Source: Flaveria trinervia (taxonomy: Eukaryota; Streptophyta; Magnoliopsida; Asterales; Asteraceae). Taken from it: a stretch of 64,000 nt of DNA. The notes beneath the pieces were generated by a model. The model was not told the DNA's origin and ran no database searches. It saw nothing but the letters and a program-made list of their open reading frames with translations. Both the position numbers and the translations under genes were made by a program. The stretch lies in the NCBI GenBank assembly GCA_025506515.1, contig CM046447.1:90119498-90183497 (forward strand), read 5' to 3'. Shown here in pieces: positions 35,111 through 47,982 of this stretch (its first letter is position 1; every line of letters begins with the position of its first letter).

Positions 35111-38100
35111 ACAAATAAACACCTCGCACATAATAAATAACTACATTTCTATCATTTATTTCGAATCAAAATTAATTATTGTCAAAGACAGTGATGTACT
35201 TTGGTCACACATGTTGCTCATTCTTTATTCCTTTTTTTGTGACAAATGTGTGCCATTTTTTGTTGCTTTTGAATTTTGAGCACAAAGTATATGTTATGTT
35301 GCCTTTTTACTACATTTCAAGTAAAAGTTGCAAGTCAATTGCACATTATCTCATCAAAACCCCAACACTAATTCAAAAAAATAAAACTAAAAGTAAGAAC
35401 AAGATTAGTGGATCTGAAATTCTGTTAGAGTTGACAAATGTTGAATGTATAAAAAAGTCAAAAAAGCATTGTTCGTAACTCAATGTAAACCCAAATCCAT
35501 TTGAAGATATCTGTAACAGAATTTGCAACATTTTTTCATCTTAAGCCCTTTTCAACATGTTTATTTTTTATTTTTATGTAACTTGTCACGATCTTTTTAT
35601 TATTATTTTCTTGGTGAAAAACAAGAGACATATTAGAAAGACCTCTTTGGCAAAACTCGAAGAAGCAACCTAAAAAAATTGGCAAACAGTTTTAATTATA
35701 TAACCAACAACCATAACATTACTAAGATCTCAAAAGAAATCATACTAAAATGCAATCTCTAGCAACCAATATATGTTAAAACCTAGGGGCAATGAGAGAC
35801 CCATGATTTTTTTTACTAGTGTGATTCCTTAAAAATTTCCAGTTGCTAAACGACGATGAATCAAGATCAGACGTCTAGATATAAACTTTTAAAAAAATAT
35901 CAAATACCATAATATATATATAATAAAACCACGTGATACTGGTGTATGTTTATGTAAATCTATCATTAAAATGTATAAAGATAAACATGGATCGGGTTAA
36001 ACTAGCCTAAAATGCAATTCATATATCAACAATGTGATGGGTAGTTAATAAAATAATGATTTAATGCGTGTATTATATTTAAAAATCACTATTTAAGATG
36101 GATATACATGTTCTAAAAGATACTTTTTAATGGGGATTGTGGTTAATGGAAAGGAAACCCACTATCCAAGAAAAGAGGTCAAAACTTGATGATTATTAGT
36201 TGGTAATTTCAGCTTTAACAAATGTTGACTTGTCTTTATCTATTTGGTTGGCATTAATCACTTTTGCATGGGTAATCAATTACTAAAAGCATGCACATCA
36301 TATGGTTGACTAATCTATTTCCCACCTTTTCTTCTTTTACGTATATATAGTGGACTTAACTTTCTAATTTTAAATAAATAAATAAATGTCTGGTTTGATA
36401 TACTTTAGTAGAATGATTTGTAAATCTAGCTTTGTAATCTTTGTTACAAACTACATTGCACATTTAGTTTTTTATTTTATGTTCAAGTAAATTCTTTCAC
36501 AATTGTCATCAATTTACATGTTTCGTATTAAACCAAATTGTAATTTTAAATTTCTTCTTACATATTCATAAATAAAGTTATTGTGTCTAGCATGTAAAAG
36601 ATAAATTTTATAAACAAAAAACAAGGAGCATGAGATTAGGTTCGACCTTTAACATCTTTCTTTTGGTTGCTTATATGTGACTGTTAATTTAATGTTATAT
36701 CAATAACTATTTTCTATACGAAAAAGGTGATACATGCTTGTAGCTATAAAAGATACTTCGAAGAGACGTGTCTAGATAAAAAGGTAGAAAAATTTGTATA
36801 TGGAATTTGAATTTGGAAAATAAATTATAAAAGATATCATTGAGGTGGATGGTAAATATGCAATAACTTTAGGGAACTTTAATTGGAGTAAGAAAAAAAG
36901 ATAATGGTGCAACCTTTGATTGATAGGCGCCTCAAAACCCTGTTTTTTTTCCTAAGTTTAATTTTGTTGAGTTAACAATCGAAGAATACGTTATATCTTA
37001 AGGAAATTGAGATATATGTTATGAACTATGTAGTATTAATATATGTATTTTCACTTGATTCCGAATGGCTCGTATATTTTTATGTGTGTTTTAGACGGTT
37101 GTATATTGTAATTTAATTGTAAGATTTGTTTTATCTCATCGTTAATCGACCATAAGAATTACTTTCATCATTAACTGTGATATAAGATTTTTTTATCCAC
37201 GTAATCTATTTTTAGTCATTGAGTTTTGGTCAAAATAACCATTTTAGTTCAAAAGTTTAAAAATACCTTTTTCGTCCAATAATTAGAATTTGTAACCATT
37301 TTTATCTAGCTCGTTAACACACTTACTTTTGTACCATTAAGTTAATGTAATAAAACTATAATGCTTTTGATAGCATAACAAACATTGCATGCCCTACTTC
37401 TACCCCTACACACACTCTCTCTCTCTCTCTCAACTTGTAAACTAATATTAAAGGCAACATACTTCCAACTATTGTGGTTATCGTTAATCGGATGTAGGTT
37501 TGGTAGCCACAGTTTACGAAAAAACAAGAATCAAACACTAAATCCATATGTTACTTGAACATAGATGTTTAATATAAACAAACATCTTCTAACTATTATT
37601 GCTCGAATAAATGTTTAAAACAATCACATGTTACTAGGCCAAAAAACATGTTACCATTATAGTATTATGCTTGGACAAAGACTAACAAACATATATTTTA
37701 CACAAATCTATGAGAATGCTCAAGTATAGAAATCATCATATCTTGTTTGTAATCAATTTGAACTGTTTAGTATGAAAGATGGACTGATGGAATAACCAAG
37801 TTCAAGATTTATGTCATCAATTGATAATAGACAAATGGAAGGATTGATAGAGTTCATAAAAGATAAAAACAGATATCGTCAATTGAAATCCTAGAATATG
37901 AAATATGGATTATCAAGTTCTTTAGGTCAACCTGAATTGCCAAAATACAACTCAAAGACTGACTTACATAATAAATTAGGGTTCGGGCATGATGTGAAAT
38001 CGAGTTTGGTTTTTTCAAGTTATACCTTAATTGGGTTCGAGTAGAGTTTAATCGGGTTAGGTATTCGGGTTCGGGTAAAAATGACACCTCTAATTGGGAG

Positions 38101-39320
38101 TTTCTTTACATGTAACGTGTTTTGGTTTAGACTTGAGGGTTATGCATTTTTAAAGCTTTGATTATGTTCCCTCCCTCTCCCTTACACCTTGAAATTGTAG
38201 GGGTGAAACCCCTGCAATGATAATGGATGGTATGGCTAAATGTGTTGATTATGTCAATTTTAGTGTAGGGTTTCTGTAACCCTTGTCGATTGTTTTGACA
38301 ATGATCCCACCATTGATTTCATTTTAGGGAAATTTTGGAATTTTCTTAGGTGGCAGGATATTTTGATGATAGTTTAGGTGTTGTTGGTGAAAATAATGAT
38401 GATGGATGGATGATGATGGCAAAGGATGATAGGGAAAGGGGAGAAAGAGATTACTTAAAATATATATGTAAATACATGTATATATAGTTTTTAATCTTAT
38501 GCTACAAGACCATTAGGCCAAACCTGAGAGACTAAAACAATAACATAATCTATAGTTTTGTAGTATTAATGGTTGTTTAGGGTTTAATTTTATGTTTGTT
38601 TTATGACTATGGTGTTTGATTCATGTTTATTCCGTTAGGGTTTTTGTGTTTTGTTTTGGTTTAAATAATTTCTTCTACTTAATTATGATTGCATTAACAT
38701 TTGAGTCTTCTATGGATTGACAATTATATTTTGCTATTGAGAGAAATGGTTTGCATGCATGATGATCCGAGGATAAAAATTAATTCGAAAATAGAGATGA
38801 TTCTTACGGGATGAGATTAACCAAAGGGGTAGTGACTTAAGGTGTGAGATAGGTGAACGACACAAATGTGTGTGTTTTGACTTTTTATGTTAGTTTGCTT
38901 TAAAAGTAATTGTTTTGAATTTGATAGTTTTGTTCAAATGTTTGGTACCTAGTTTTTGTTGCAAGAGTGGTGGCAAGAAAAAGAGGCTAGTAATGTTAGC
39001 ATGCGTAAGTAGTTAGGGGATGGTGGTAGTGATGACGATGACATCGACAGTTATAATGGTGGATGCGAATAATTTAAATTGTATTAGCTTAAAATTTGCA
39101 TTTAATATATATATATATATCTCAAAATATGGTCCCGGGTTTTTTAATATTATACTTATAGCTTTTCGATGTTTTTTTTAATTTCACTTTGTCTCCACCC
39201 CATTTTATCAGAAAAATAGTTTTTAGCTAGAAAATAAATAATGGGACAACTTCATACATCCCTAGAAATTTATCAAATATCATATATATCTAAACCAATT
39301 TTTAATTATCGAATACATTA
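35111..39320. other. Gene-free AT-rich stretch
   Basis: No supported gene. A CT microsatellite lies at 37414-37431 and a short AT run at 39105-39120. Between 37975 and 38090 there are GGGTTCGGG words like those of the hAT element at 22.8 kb. Confidence 0.45.
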
Positions 39321-39505
39321 TAACACCCCAAATTTTTCAAGGAAACAAACAATAGGTAAGTTTTCGCGTGGTAGAAAGTTCTTGTGATACAACATTTTCT
39401 CGCACGAGAACGCATTCATTTAGAAAAGCCTATAAAAGATTCGAGGGTGTCCCATACTTTCTACCCTCATGCGAAATTTGTTGTTGGTGTAGTTTAGAGG
39501 GGGGG

Positions 39506-42050
39506 TGTCACACCCCAACCTTGACGGCGGAAACGTCGAGGAGTGAGAGTTAAGATCGTTCACAGTCACATAACGCTATTATTAAATCCAAATATATTAT
39601 TCATAAGTTGAAAGGTACATTACAAGCATAAGTTTCAAATAAGAACACAATATAAGAAATATAACAAGCCCATTCATTAAGTTAACTAGGTCCATTCCTA
39701 GGTGTGAACAACTTCGAAAAAGGCGATCAAGTTTGAGTATTTTCTGAAACATGTTAAAAATAAAAAGTTAACATAATGTTGGTGAGATTTCCATAGTTTT
39801 CGATACATAAGTATATAAAAGATGACAATTCATGTTGAAAGTTAGAGAACAAAGTAAACTAGGGATGTAAGACAGAAATGCACAATCAAACCTCGACAAA
39901 GTTTTAGAAGTCTCAAACGTTTAAAAGTATATACGATTAGCTAAGTGTACTTGGATCAACCAAGCAGGCTTGTCTGGCCCCTAGATCTATGACTTTGCTA
40001 GGCTAGCAATAGTTAATGATTGTACATATATTCGACATTACATGGTAGCTACCAAGTTCAACTAACTACAACATATAAGTGAAAAGCCATAAGTTTACAA
40101 GAATCAAACGTGTTTACAAGTGCAAGGTTTATAAAGTAACATGTTTCACCCCAAAGTGTAAAAATATATAAAGGGGTATAGAAATACTCACGTGACGAAA
40201 TAAGTATAAGAATGAAGATTGATAAGATTGATAATAAACGTTGTTCCAAGATGAACGTCACAACACACCTATATATAAGTATTTACAAGATTTAAGTTTA
40301 ATAATAGGATTATTGATTTAACGAGAACTAACGTTTCAAGTGGAGTTTGAGGATCTTTGTAGTAATCTAAATAATGTAACAAAGAAATATACCATTTATG
40401 TAAATTATTATAAAGAAAAATAACATTAAATCATCCATAATAGCTAGTGAAGTTTAAATATAAACATGAATAAACATTTAAAATAATCATGGTTTTAACG
40501 ATAATAATTTAATGGTAATATTTGGGCCAATAATAATTTATAAATTTTATTATTCAAAATCCATTTTAATAGAGATAATCAAAGAACAACCTTTGTTAAA
40601 ATGTTTTATTAAAAAAAAATTAATTAATTAAATTTAGAAAAATCACCGAAAATAATTTGATGTCTTTAAAAATATTCAAAGTTTACAAAACCCTTTTTAT
40701 ATTTATTAAAAATTTTCTATAATTTATTTAAGGGTTAAAACCCTTAAAAAAAATAACATGATGGTGCTCGGGTTCGAACTCGGGACCTCATGTGTGTGAG
40801 ATGAGTACCTTAACCAGTGAACCAGGCTCTCAGCCGCAATATGAATTGGTTTTTAGTTCTTAAATATATAACCTAAACAAATCCCCAATGCACCAAGAAC
40901 CCTAGTTTCGATTGAATCCGAAATTGAACCACCAATCAATGATGTTAAGCAAATTATGGTTAGGGCTTTTGTTCCATGACTAAAATCGAGTATGTAATTA
41001 TGTTTGATTACCTGCGTTGATAACTAGTTTGTTAAGAACAGTTAAGACCCAAGCCGCGACCACACCAATGTCCGATTGATAAGCAAACGATGATGAAAAC
41101 CAAATTAAATTCGTGTGCAATTCCAGTAAACAACCAAGACTCGAAGCCCTCTATCAATTGGGGTCAATAATGCTCGAAAGGTAGTCTTTGTTCGAGTTGC
41201 AGGTTCGCGATGAAGGTGATACTCGAATTCAATGGTTGTGTGTTTCTCAAGAGAAATTAGCTTGATCACAACGTTAGGAATGGATAGAAGATTGTTTATG
41301 CTAAGTTAATTTGATTATTGTTACGCCTTGATATACAAACGGCTATGAATTAAAAAGCTTCGGTTACTCGAATGAATGGGCTTCGTAACCGTGTTTAATC
41401 ACAATTAAAGTATACGTACCAGTTTGAAAAAGGTTCACGATGCAGTTTGAAACTGTTTGGGTGTTAAAATCGCTCGAATTTTTTGATTTTGAGGTGACCG
41501 GAGCTCGGCCGGAACTTGGCCGGAGCTCCCGCCGGAATTACGGGGAGAGAGAAAGGGGTGGGGGGGTTGGGTTTTGATAATTTACACCTTTGGTCCCTGT
41601 GGTTTCGAACTTTAATATTTTATGCCCAAAGCTTTTATTTAGAGTTTTAAAAGTAGCAAACTTAACCCCTTAACTTTACTACTTTAAGTTTTTAACTTTT
41701 ACAAGTTTAATAAATTAGTATTATTAGTGTTATACCTTTAATTAGTTATTAACATTATTATTATCATTAATTTGGTTAATGTTGTTATTATTAGTATTAT
41801 TATTATTACAATTATTATTATTATTACTACTTATCTTTTTCTTGTTAATAATATTATTATTAAATCATTATTAAGATTGTTATTTAATTATTATGTAGTA
41901 ATTTACATTATCAACTTTCAAGTTAAAGAATTAAAAATAATTTAAAACAATAAGTATAAGTAACCCATAGATTCATGTAAAGCAATAAAGGCCCTTACAA
42001 GAATACAACGGAGTTAACTTTTAGTTAACAAGAAAATACGAGATGTTACA
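39506..42050. mobile_element. Solo LTR of a Gypsy-type retrotransposon, 2545 bp
   Basis: It begins TGTCACACCCCAACC and ends GATGTTACA, so it has TG...CA termini. It is flanked by GGGGG on both sides (39501-39505 and 42051-42055), compatible with a 5-bp target duplication although it sits in G runs. There is no coding capacity for gag or pol. A GGTCCCTGTGGTTTCGAAC segment near 41594 is of a kind common in plant LTRs. It contains a tRNA-derived segment at 40761-40835. Confidence 0.7.
40761..40835 (-). repeat. tRNA-derived segment (SINE-head-like) inside the LTR
   Basis: On the minus strand it has a Pol III A box TGGTTCACTGG (40814-40824), a B box GAGTTCGAACC (from 40780) about 34 bases on, pairing arms CGGG/CCCG-like around the B box, and a run of eight T at 40746-40753 as a possible terminator. 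It lacks a convincing acceptor stem, so it is more likely a SINE or tRNA relic than a working tRNA gene. Confidence 0.55.
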
Positions 42051-43183
42051 GGGGGGGGAGCTAGAGAAAGAAGCAAGGAAAATCATCTTCAAGGTATGTA
42101 ATCTCGTGTTTAGGTTTTGTTTAATGCAAGAATGGATGACATAATAATAGTTTTATGCTTAAGCATGTTGACTTGTGTGTGAAAGCTCTCGGTTGGTGTT
42201 ACTTTGCTTGCAATCATCTTAAGGTGAGTTCTAGACCACTTCTTTTATATGTTTTTCATGATTTGGAACTGATATGCATATTTTAATGATTTGAGGCTAA
42301 TATGCATACCTTAAGCATAGTTGAAGTATTTCAAGCCTCGACATAAGAGTCTTATGTAGTTGTAAGCGACAATGAAGTCTTGTGCTTTTACACGAGCAAT
42401 GGCTAAAGGAGTACTGCATGAAGTGCAGACTCACGATAAAGTAAAGACAAAGTATCGATAAAGTAAAAGCTAAAGTATGATTAAAAAATGAATATAGTAA
42501 AAGTTTAAAAAGCCTTACCTAAATGTAAGCACAAAGATAAAGTTAGTAAAGTCTAAAGTATAGTATATAGATAAAGTATGATTTAAAGTTGAAGTTTAAT
42601 GTATCACCAAATCATGATAAAAAAAGTTCATTAAATAATCAAATTTGGTTAAAATATTTTGTTAAAGTAAATTAAAACTCAATCAGTGTCGCTGACTTTT
42701 GTATGTATATTAGTTTGACAGATATGCTACGTGAATAAGTTGTGAGCTTGGCATGGATCTATAAGCTACCTAACATATGATCAAGACAAGCATCATGAGT
42801 TAGTTTTTCTTAGTTAGTTAATGTTATCTTGATTTGATGTAACCGTTTATTATAAACAAAGATTAGTTCTTATTGTGCTTTCTTAAATTGTCAGTTTTTA
42901 CTCCCGAGCCACTGGCATGTCACTCGGCTGACTTCGCATGTAAAGACTTTCTCCTTAGGCATATGTTTGAGCTATCTCTTTCATGCCCACTGTAGCTGGG
43001 AAAGAAGATTGGAGTGATGGCCCCTGTTTCACTAATTGCTGAGAAGGGAACACGTTCTTCATCCGCTGCTTACAGTCAATATGATTTTGAGTTTAAAATT
43101 TTGTATTTTTGATGTTCAAACCCTATTGTGAGACTACGTGAAAACATGGCCTTACATACATCCCTGTAAAACAATTAAAATAT

Positions 43184-43192
43184 CATACATAC

Positions 43193-43261
<69 letters not shown>

Positions 43262-43298
43262 ATATATATATATATATATAATGTATGTATGTATGTAT
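43184..43298. repeat. AT / GTAT microsatellite
   Basis: Long TA dinucleotide run with ATGTATGT tetranucleotide blocks. Length is likely unstable in assembly and between individuals. Confidence 0.9.
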
Positions 43299-43901
43299 CC
43301 ATTTTAATATATAAAAAACAATCAATATTAACTATCTTACCCTTAACTTAAAAAAACTTTTACCTAAATTTAGTTTCATGTTCTACACAACTTTATTCAA
43401 TTTTTACTTATAAATTTTCAACTAGGTTAAAAAAATCATGTAAAACATACACAGGCCATAAGCCAGATTAGAGACAAACTGAAAGCATGCAATAAAAAAT
43501 AATTTGAAAATTATAAAATATATAAAAAGGAAGAATTTGAAAAGTATAAGACGTGCATAATATTATAATATGCAACTAAAAGCATCATAAAGGAGAAACA
43601 ATGCATCAAATATATCGATTTTAGTACCTAGTTTGTGAGAAATCAGGAACCGACTAGGATATTAGTACAATTCTCCTAACGGTACGGAAGACATAATATT
43701 TGTGGACTTTAGTAGTGTGTGTTGCTTGCAACATTTGATCTAAATAAATGTCAATTATATAAAGTTTCATAAGACTAAAATTCATTAAAAGTGATAAATA
43801 GATATAAACAATCTCTCTTCTAACAATGTGGTATCTTTGGAAGTGTGTCCCACTAAACTATTGGAAGATGCCAATACAATGACTTACTTGTTCACTAAAC
43901 A

Positions 43902-44234
43902 TAGGTGTTCAAACAAGTTTTTTTGTTCAAACCGGTTCGGGTTCAAAACCGAACCGGTTTTTTTGTAGTGGGTGAAACCGGTTTTTCTTCAAACCGATTC
44001 GTGTTACAAACCGGTTTGGCACACCGAAAGCTCAAACCGGTTCGGACCGGTTTGAAACTGGTTTTTTTACCCAAACCGTTTTTTCTTACCGTTTTTAACT
44101 TTTAAACCGGTTTTAAGTGCATGGATATCAAACTGTTTAGAAATCGGAGGTTTGGGACCGTTTGGGCCAAAACCGGTTTTCTTTGAAACCGGTTCCGGTT
44201 TTTTTGGGTGAACCGGTTTTTTTGTTCATCTCTA
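43902..44234. mobile_element. Non-autonomous hAT element with AAACCGG arrays, short copy
   Basis: The ends are TAGGTGTTCAAAC and, reversed, TAGAGATGAACAAA. The flanking 8-bp repeats ACTAAACA (43894-43901) and ACTAAAGA (44235-44242) differ at one base, as expected of an ageing target duplication. The interior is nearly all AAACCGG / CCGGTTT words, as in 17221-17942, without the AT-rich middle. Confidence 0.82.
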
Positions 44235-44242
44235 ACTAAAGA

Positions 44243-45620
44243 TAGGGTGGTAAACCGTGATTTAAAATAGTCGAATTGCTCGGATGACCCTTACGCGGTC
44301 AATGAATTCATACTAATGCTAGGACTTGTGGCAAGTAAATTCGGAAATGAAAGAAGTATACCGTATTGATTTCATTTTGTAATAAACTTGGGAGTTTTTG
44401 GTTGGGTCTAGCTACTTGCCAGGCCCCTCTTGTATATTTACTTTGAATGAAATGCCGCAAGTTTATAAAGAAAAGCTTGATTTATGATTCAATATTGATA
44501 TTGTTTAATACAAAGTGTTTTTAAATTGTTAATCTTTTAGACTTTTTGAATAGATTATAATTTATATTATAACGAATATGTTACAAGTTAATATTATATT
44601 CTATAAGAGCTTTTGGTACAACGATATCTAGATGTGTACAAATTGACAATTTTCATATGATGTTAAACATTCAAGTCTTGAAGGAAGAATTTACGTAGCT
44701 TTATTAAGTAACAGCTCATATTATCAAAAATAATTTTTTTTTGGATTTTGTGATATAATTCAGTGGAGGCAATGTTAACTTTGCTTTTTTTTTATTTATT
44801 TTGATTTAAGGAAAATTGGTAAAATACAAACCCCAAATTGGCTTTGGTCAAAAAATCCTTTTAACGTTATATAAAACCATCTCTTTCAAGTTCAAGGGTT
44901 GCTTTCATTTTGAAGCTCCCAAAAAGAATAAAATCTCCCCTAAAAACTAACAAAATAATAGTAGGTCAACAAATAATTTGTAGGGTTCCCTATTTTCATA
45001 TTTACTGGTAAATTGTAGGTGGAAGAAATAAATTAGTTATTTTTGTTTATGACATTTATCTGTTTTATTAAACAGCCTATAGGATTTCTCTTAAAATAGT
45101 TAATTAATGTTAACGATTAGGTTGTGGTATCCGCACGTTGCGCCGGTTCCATTGAAAGACTTAATTTTATAGAACAACACGTTGAAAATAAAAAACACGT
45201 CATAACTGTATATCAAAAAATCAAGTTATAAATTTAACCATAAATTACATTTTTAAGACGATATAACATTAAATAAAAACCTTAAGAAAAAATAAATATT
45301 TAACTGAAATAGAAAGAATGAAACTTATAAGTTTTGAGTATAAGTTCATAACAATAACAATAACCATAATAATATTATATTAGATGCTGATTTTTTACAT
45401 AAAAATGAAAATGAAATATTTTTTTAACAAAAAAAAAGAGTCAGAAAGAAGTAAAAAACATACAGGTTTTTAAATTAAGAATTATAAAAATAAAAATCAT
45501 TTTTATGGACCCATCACTCTGTATTAAAAGGTTGACTCACATATAACATTTGTGATTGTACCTAATGCAACTCAAGTAGTAAATTACTATTAACAAACTT
45601 GTAAATGTTATATTATAAAT
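44243..45620. other. Gene-free stretch
   Basis: No supported gene. A segment near 44395-44475 (AGGCCCCTCTTGTATATTTA, then ATGAAATGCC) has the look of a 3' transcript end, possibly of a LINE, but nothing upstream supports it. Confidence 0.4.
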
Positions 45621-45624
45621 ATAT

Positions 45625-46425
45625 TTAGTTCGAGTTTAGTCAAGCCAGCTTCGGCTTAAGCTTGAAGTTAAGTGAGCCAACTCGGTTTGGCTCGGTTCTT
45701 TTTTGTCTATTGAGCTTGAAAAAGATGTCAGCTAATGGTTTGTCGAGCCGGCTCGTTTATTTTATAAATGTTTCCTTTTACATAAATACAAATTTATAAT
45801 GAATTCTATACGAGCCAAACGAACTAGCTAGCGAGCTTCGATTGATGCAAAACTTGGGCCTACTAGGTAGGGTTGTAAATGAATCGCACATTCAATGAAC
45901 AGTTAGTGAAACGTTCGACGGGAAGTTCATTTATTTTCGTTCGTTTGATAAATGAATACACATAAACAAGAAAATTCTGTTCGTTTACTTAAAAAACATA
46001 TATGAACAAATGTTGCGTTTGTTTATTTATGTTCGTGACGTTCGATGATGTTTTCGTTAACGTTCGTTTGTATTCGTTCATTTGTATTCGTTCATTTAAA
46101 AGTTATGTTAAGTATTTATTTATATTTGGTGGATATTACATAATGTTTGTGATTTTAAGTATAAAATCAATATATAATGGTTTGTATTTGTTTGTTTTAG
46201 AAAATATCGTTTGTGTTCACGAATATTTGTGTGCATTCGTTTGTTTTCGTTTGTGTTCGTGAACAGTTTATAAACAAATTATCTTCTTATTGAACAGACA
46301 TGAACAAAAAATCTTGTTCGGTAAGTGTTCGAGGACAATTCATACACAAGTTATTTTCTTAATGAACGAAGACGAACAAGGCCACGTTTGTGTTCGTTCG
46401 GTTCATTTACAGTTTTATGTAAAAG
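45625..46425. repeat. Word-repeat transposon remnants (GAGCC type, then GTTCG type)
   Basis: From 45625 to 45870 words of the kind CGAGCCGGCTCG dominate. A second unit begins TAGGGTTGTAAATGAA at about 45883 and ends TTCATTTACAG near 46412, giving inverted termini around GTAAATGAA. Its interior repeats GTTCGTTTG and GAACAAA. The layout is like the hAT elements nearby, but no target duplication was found. Confidence 0.5.
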
Positions 46426-46429
46426 TATT

Positions 46430-47440
46430 AAGATTGTATCAATGTTTGAGTTATAACTTATAAACATTAAAATTTGAGCTTAATCTAGATGATTGTATGC
46501 TTATCTTGGATTATTTACAAATCAAAGGCGCTCGATTTAGCTCTTTTACAACGAGTCTATTTTCAGCCAATCTAGTGAGTTTCATTACACAAGTTTTTTA
46601 AACCCAAGCGTTAAATATACTAGTTTGGTCTAATTTAATATTACGAATACGTTAGATTTTTCGTTAAAAAGTGTTGCCATAAAAATAGTTAGAACATTTT
46701 TTTTAGTTTGAAATTATATATCATGTGAAAAATGTAACTTCTTATTTAAATTTGTCTATTCATCAAGCACTTATTAATCTTGCAATACAATTTAAGATTA
46801 AAAATACAAAAGAAATCATTAAAACAAATCTCGGAGCATCTAGAACCGTACTTTAAGGAACTTGACCATAATCACACAAATAAAATATTTAAGTGAAAAT
46901 TACCATAATAGTAATTTGATCAACAAAACTTACTAAAATAAACTTTGACTTTCAAAATTATCAAAATATTTTTTGACTACCCCACCTCTCCACCTAAGCG
47001 AGATATCCCCCAAAAATCTGGCCCGAATTTAAAAAATATATAAAAAACAGTTTTTAATTAAAAAGTTAATGACTACATTTTAATTATTATTAAATATATG
47101 ACAAATATTTCATATAAAATAATGTACGTATTGTTTTTAATGTCCCCCATATTTTACTAATTTTATAAAATAATATCTATATTTTTAACATAAAACTATT
47201 TAAAATATAAATTTGTATCCTTTTTTATTATTTTCTTAAACTCTCCTAACTTCTAATTATTAATATATAAAAACAAATTATATAATATGTAACTTTCTAT
47301 AAACATACTTAGATAAAGGTTATACAATATAAAATTTTTTTGAAAAATGAAAAGATTTGCTCTTTTAACAATTTGTTTAGTTTTAGAAAAAAAAGATATT
47401 ATAAAAGAAGGAACAAAATAAATAAATAAGTATTATGATT
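46430..47440. other. Gene-free AT-rich stretch
   Basis: No gene or clear element. Some GAGCTTAA and CTCGATTTAGCTC words near 46470-46560 may be the other half of the GAGCC-type repeat. Confidence 0.35.
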
Positions 47441-47444
47441 TATT

Positions 47445-47523
47445 AAACGGTGTTGAAGAGTATCTACCAATGTCATTTACCACGCATTTACCTTTTAATG
47501 GTAGACACTCTTCAATATCGTTT
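47445..47523. other. Imperfect 27-bp hairpin, miRNA- or MITE-like
   Basis: Left arm 47445-47471 and right arm 47497-47523 are inverted copies with four differences, two of which would be G-U pairs in RNA of one strand. The loop is about 25 bases. The core word is TTGAAGAGTRTCTACCA. It could be a small MIR precursor or a tiny terminal-inverted-repeat relic; sequence alone does not decide. Confidence 0.45.
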
Positions 47524-47744
47524 ACAAAATAAAATTTACAATCACTCTAGTATGATATTAACTGACATTTTCTGATTTGAAATAATTTTAAAAAGAAAAT
47601 AACAGAAAGGTTGAGAAGAATGTAAGATTTGAAAATTTTGTTAAGGGTAAACATTATAGTATATAGGTGAAAATTAAAATTAAAATAGATTTTATGTATT
47701 TAAAAACAATAAATAATAAAAATACAGATTTTTTTGGTTAAATA

Positions 47745-47766
47745 TATATATATATATATATATATA
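47745..47766. repeat. AT microsatellite
   Basis: Uninterrupted AT dinucleotides. Confidence 0.85.
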
Positions 47767-47890
47767 TCATTATGGGCGAGGGGGATATTTTAACATTAAA
47801 TATTAAAATAATAATAAATATTAAAAAATCTTGGATTTTTGTTTTTTTTAAATTGGTGAGGAGTGGCATTTTCGTAAATTTGGGTGAGGG

Positions 47891-47982
47891 AAACTTATAA
47901 TCCCTCGCCTAGTCAGCGAGGGACTGGTCGCACGTCAGTTTTTTGGGCGAGGGATGACACGTGGGCGAGGGATTATGTGTTT
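47891..47982. repeat. Inverted repeat around GCGAGGGAT words
   Basis: ATAATCCCTCGCC (within 47891-47909) is mirrored by GGCGAGGGATTAT (within 47964-47982), with extra GCGAGGGA copies between and at 47774. Probably a piece of a DNA transposon; its true ends are unknown. Confidence 0.5.

Larger units (their letters stand above)
39321..43090. repeat. Outer LTR-type repeat interrupted by the solo LTR (tentative)
   Basis: Sequence from TAACACCCCAAATT at 39322 to the G run, and again after 42058, reads like one plant Gypsy-type LTR (AACACCCC start, moderate GC) split by the 2.5-kb insertion. The right end near 43090 is a guess from composition only. Confidence 0.3.

Noticed and set aside
40761..40835. 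Functional tRNA gene
   Set aside because: A and B boxes are present but no good acceptor stem or anticodon arm could be drawn; annotated as tRNA-derived instead.
43905..44105. 66-codon frame
   Set aside because: Lies wholly in the short hAT element's word arrays.
44395..44475. Possible LINE 3' end
   Set aside because: Only a poly-A-signal-like 3' look; no reverse transcriptase or target duplication seen.
45130..45160. Helitron-like end (CCGCACGTTGCGCCGG)
   Set aside because: No CTRR terminus with a proper hairpin and no partner 5' end found.
46002..46262. 86-codon Val/Phe/Cys-rich frame
   Set aside because: Translation of GTTCGTTTG word repeats of a transposon remnant.
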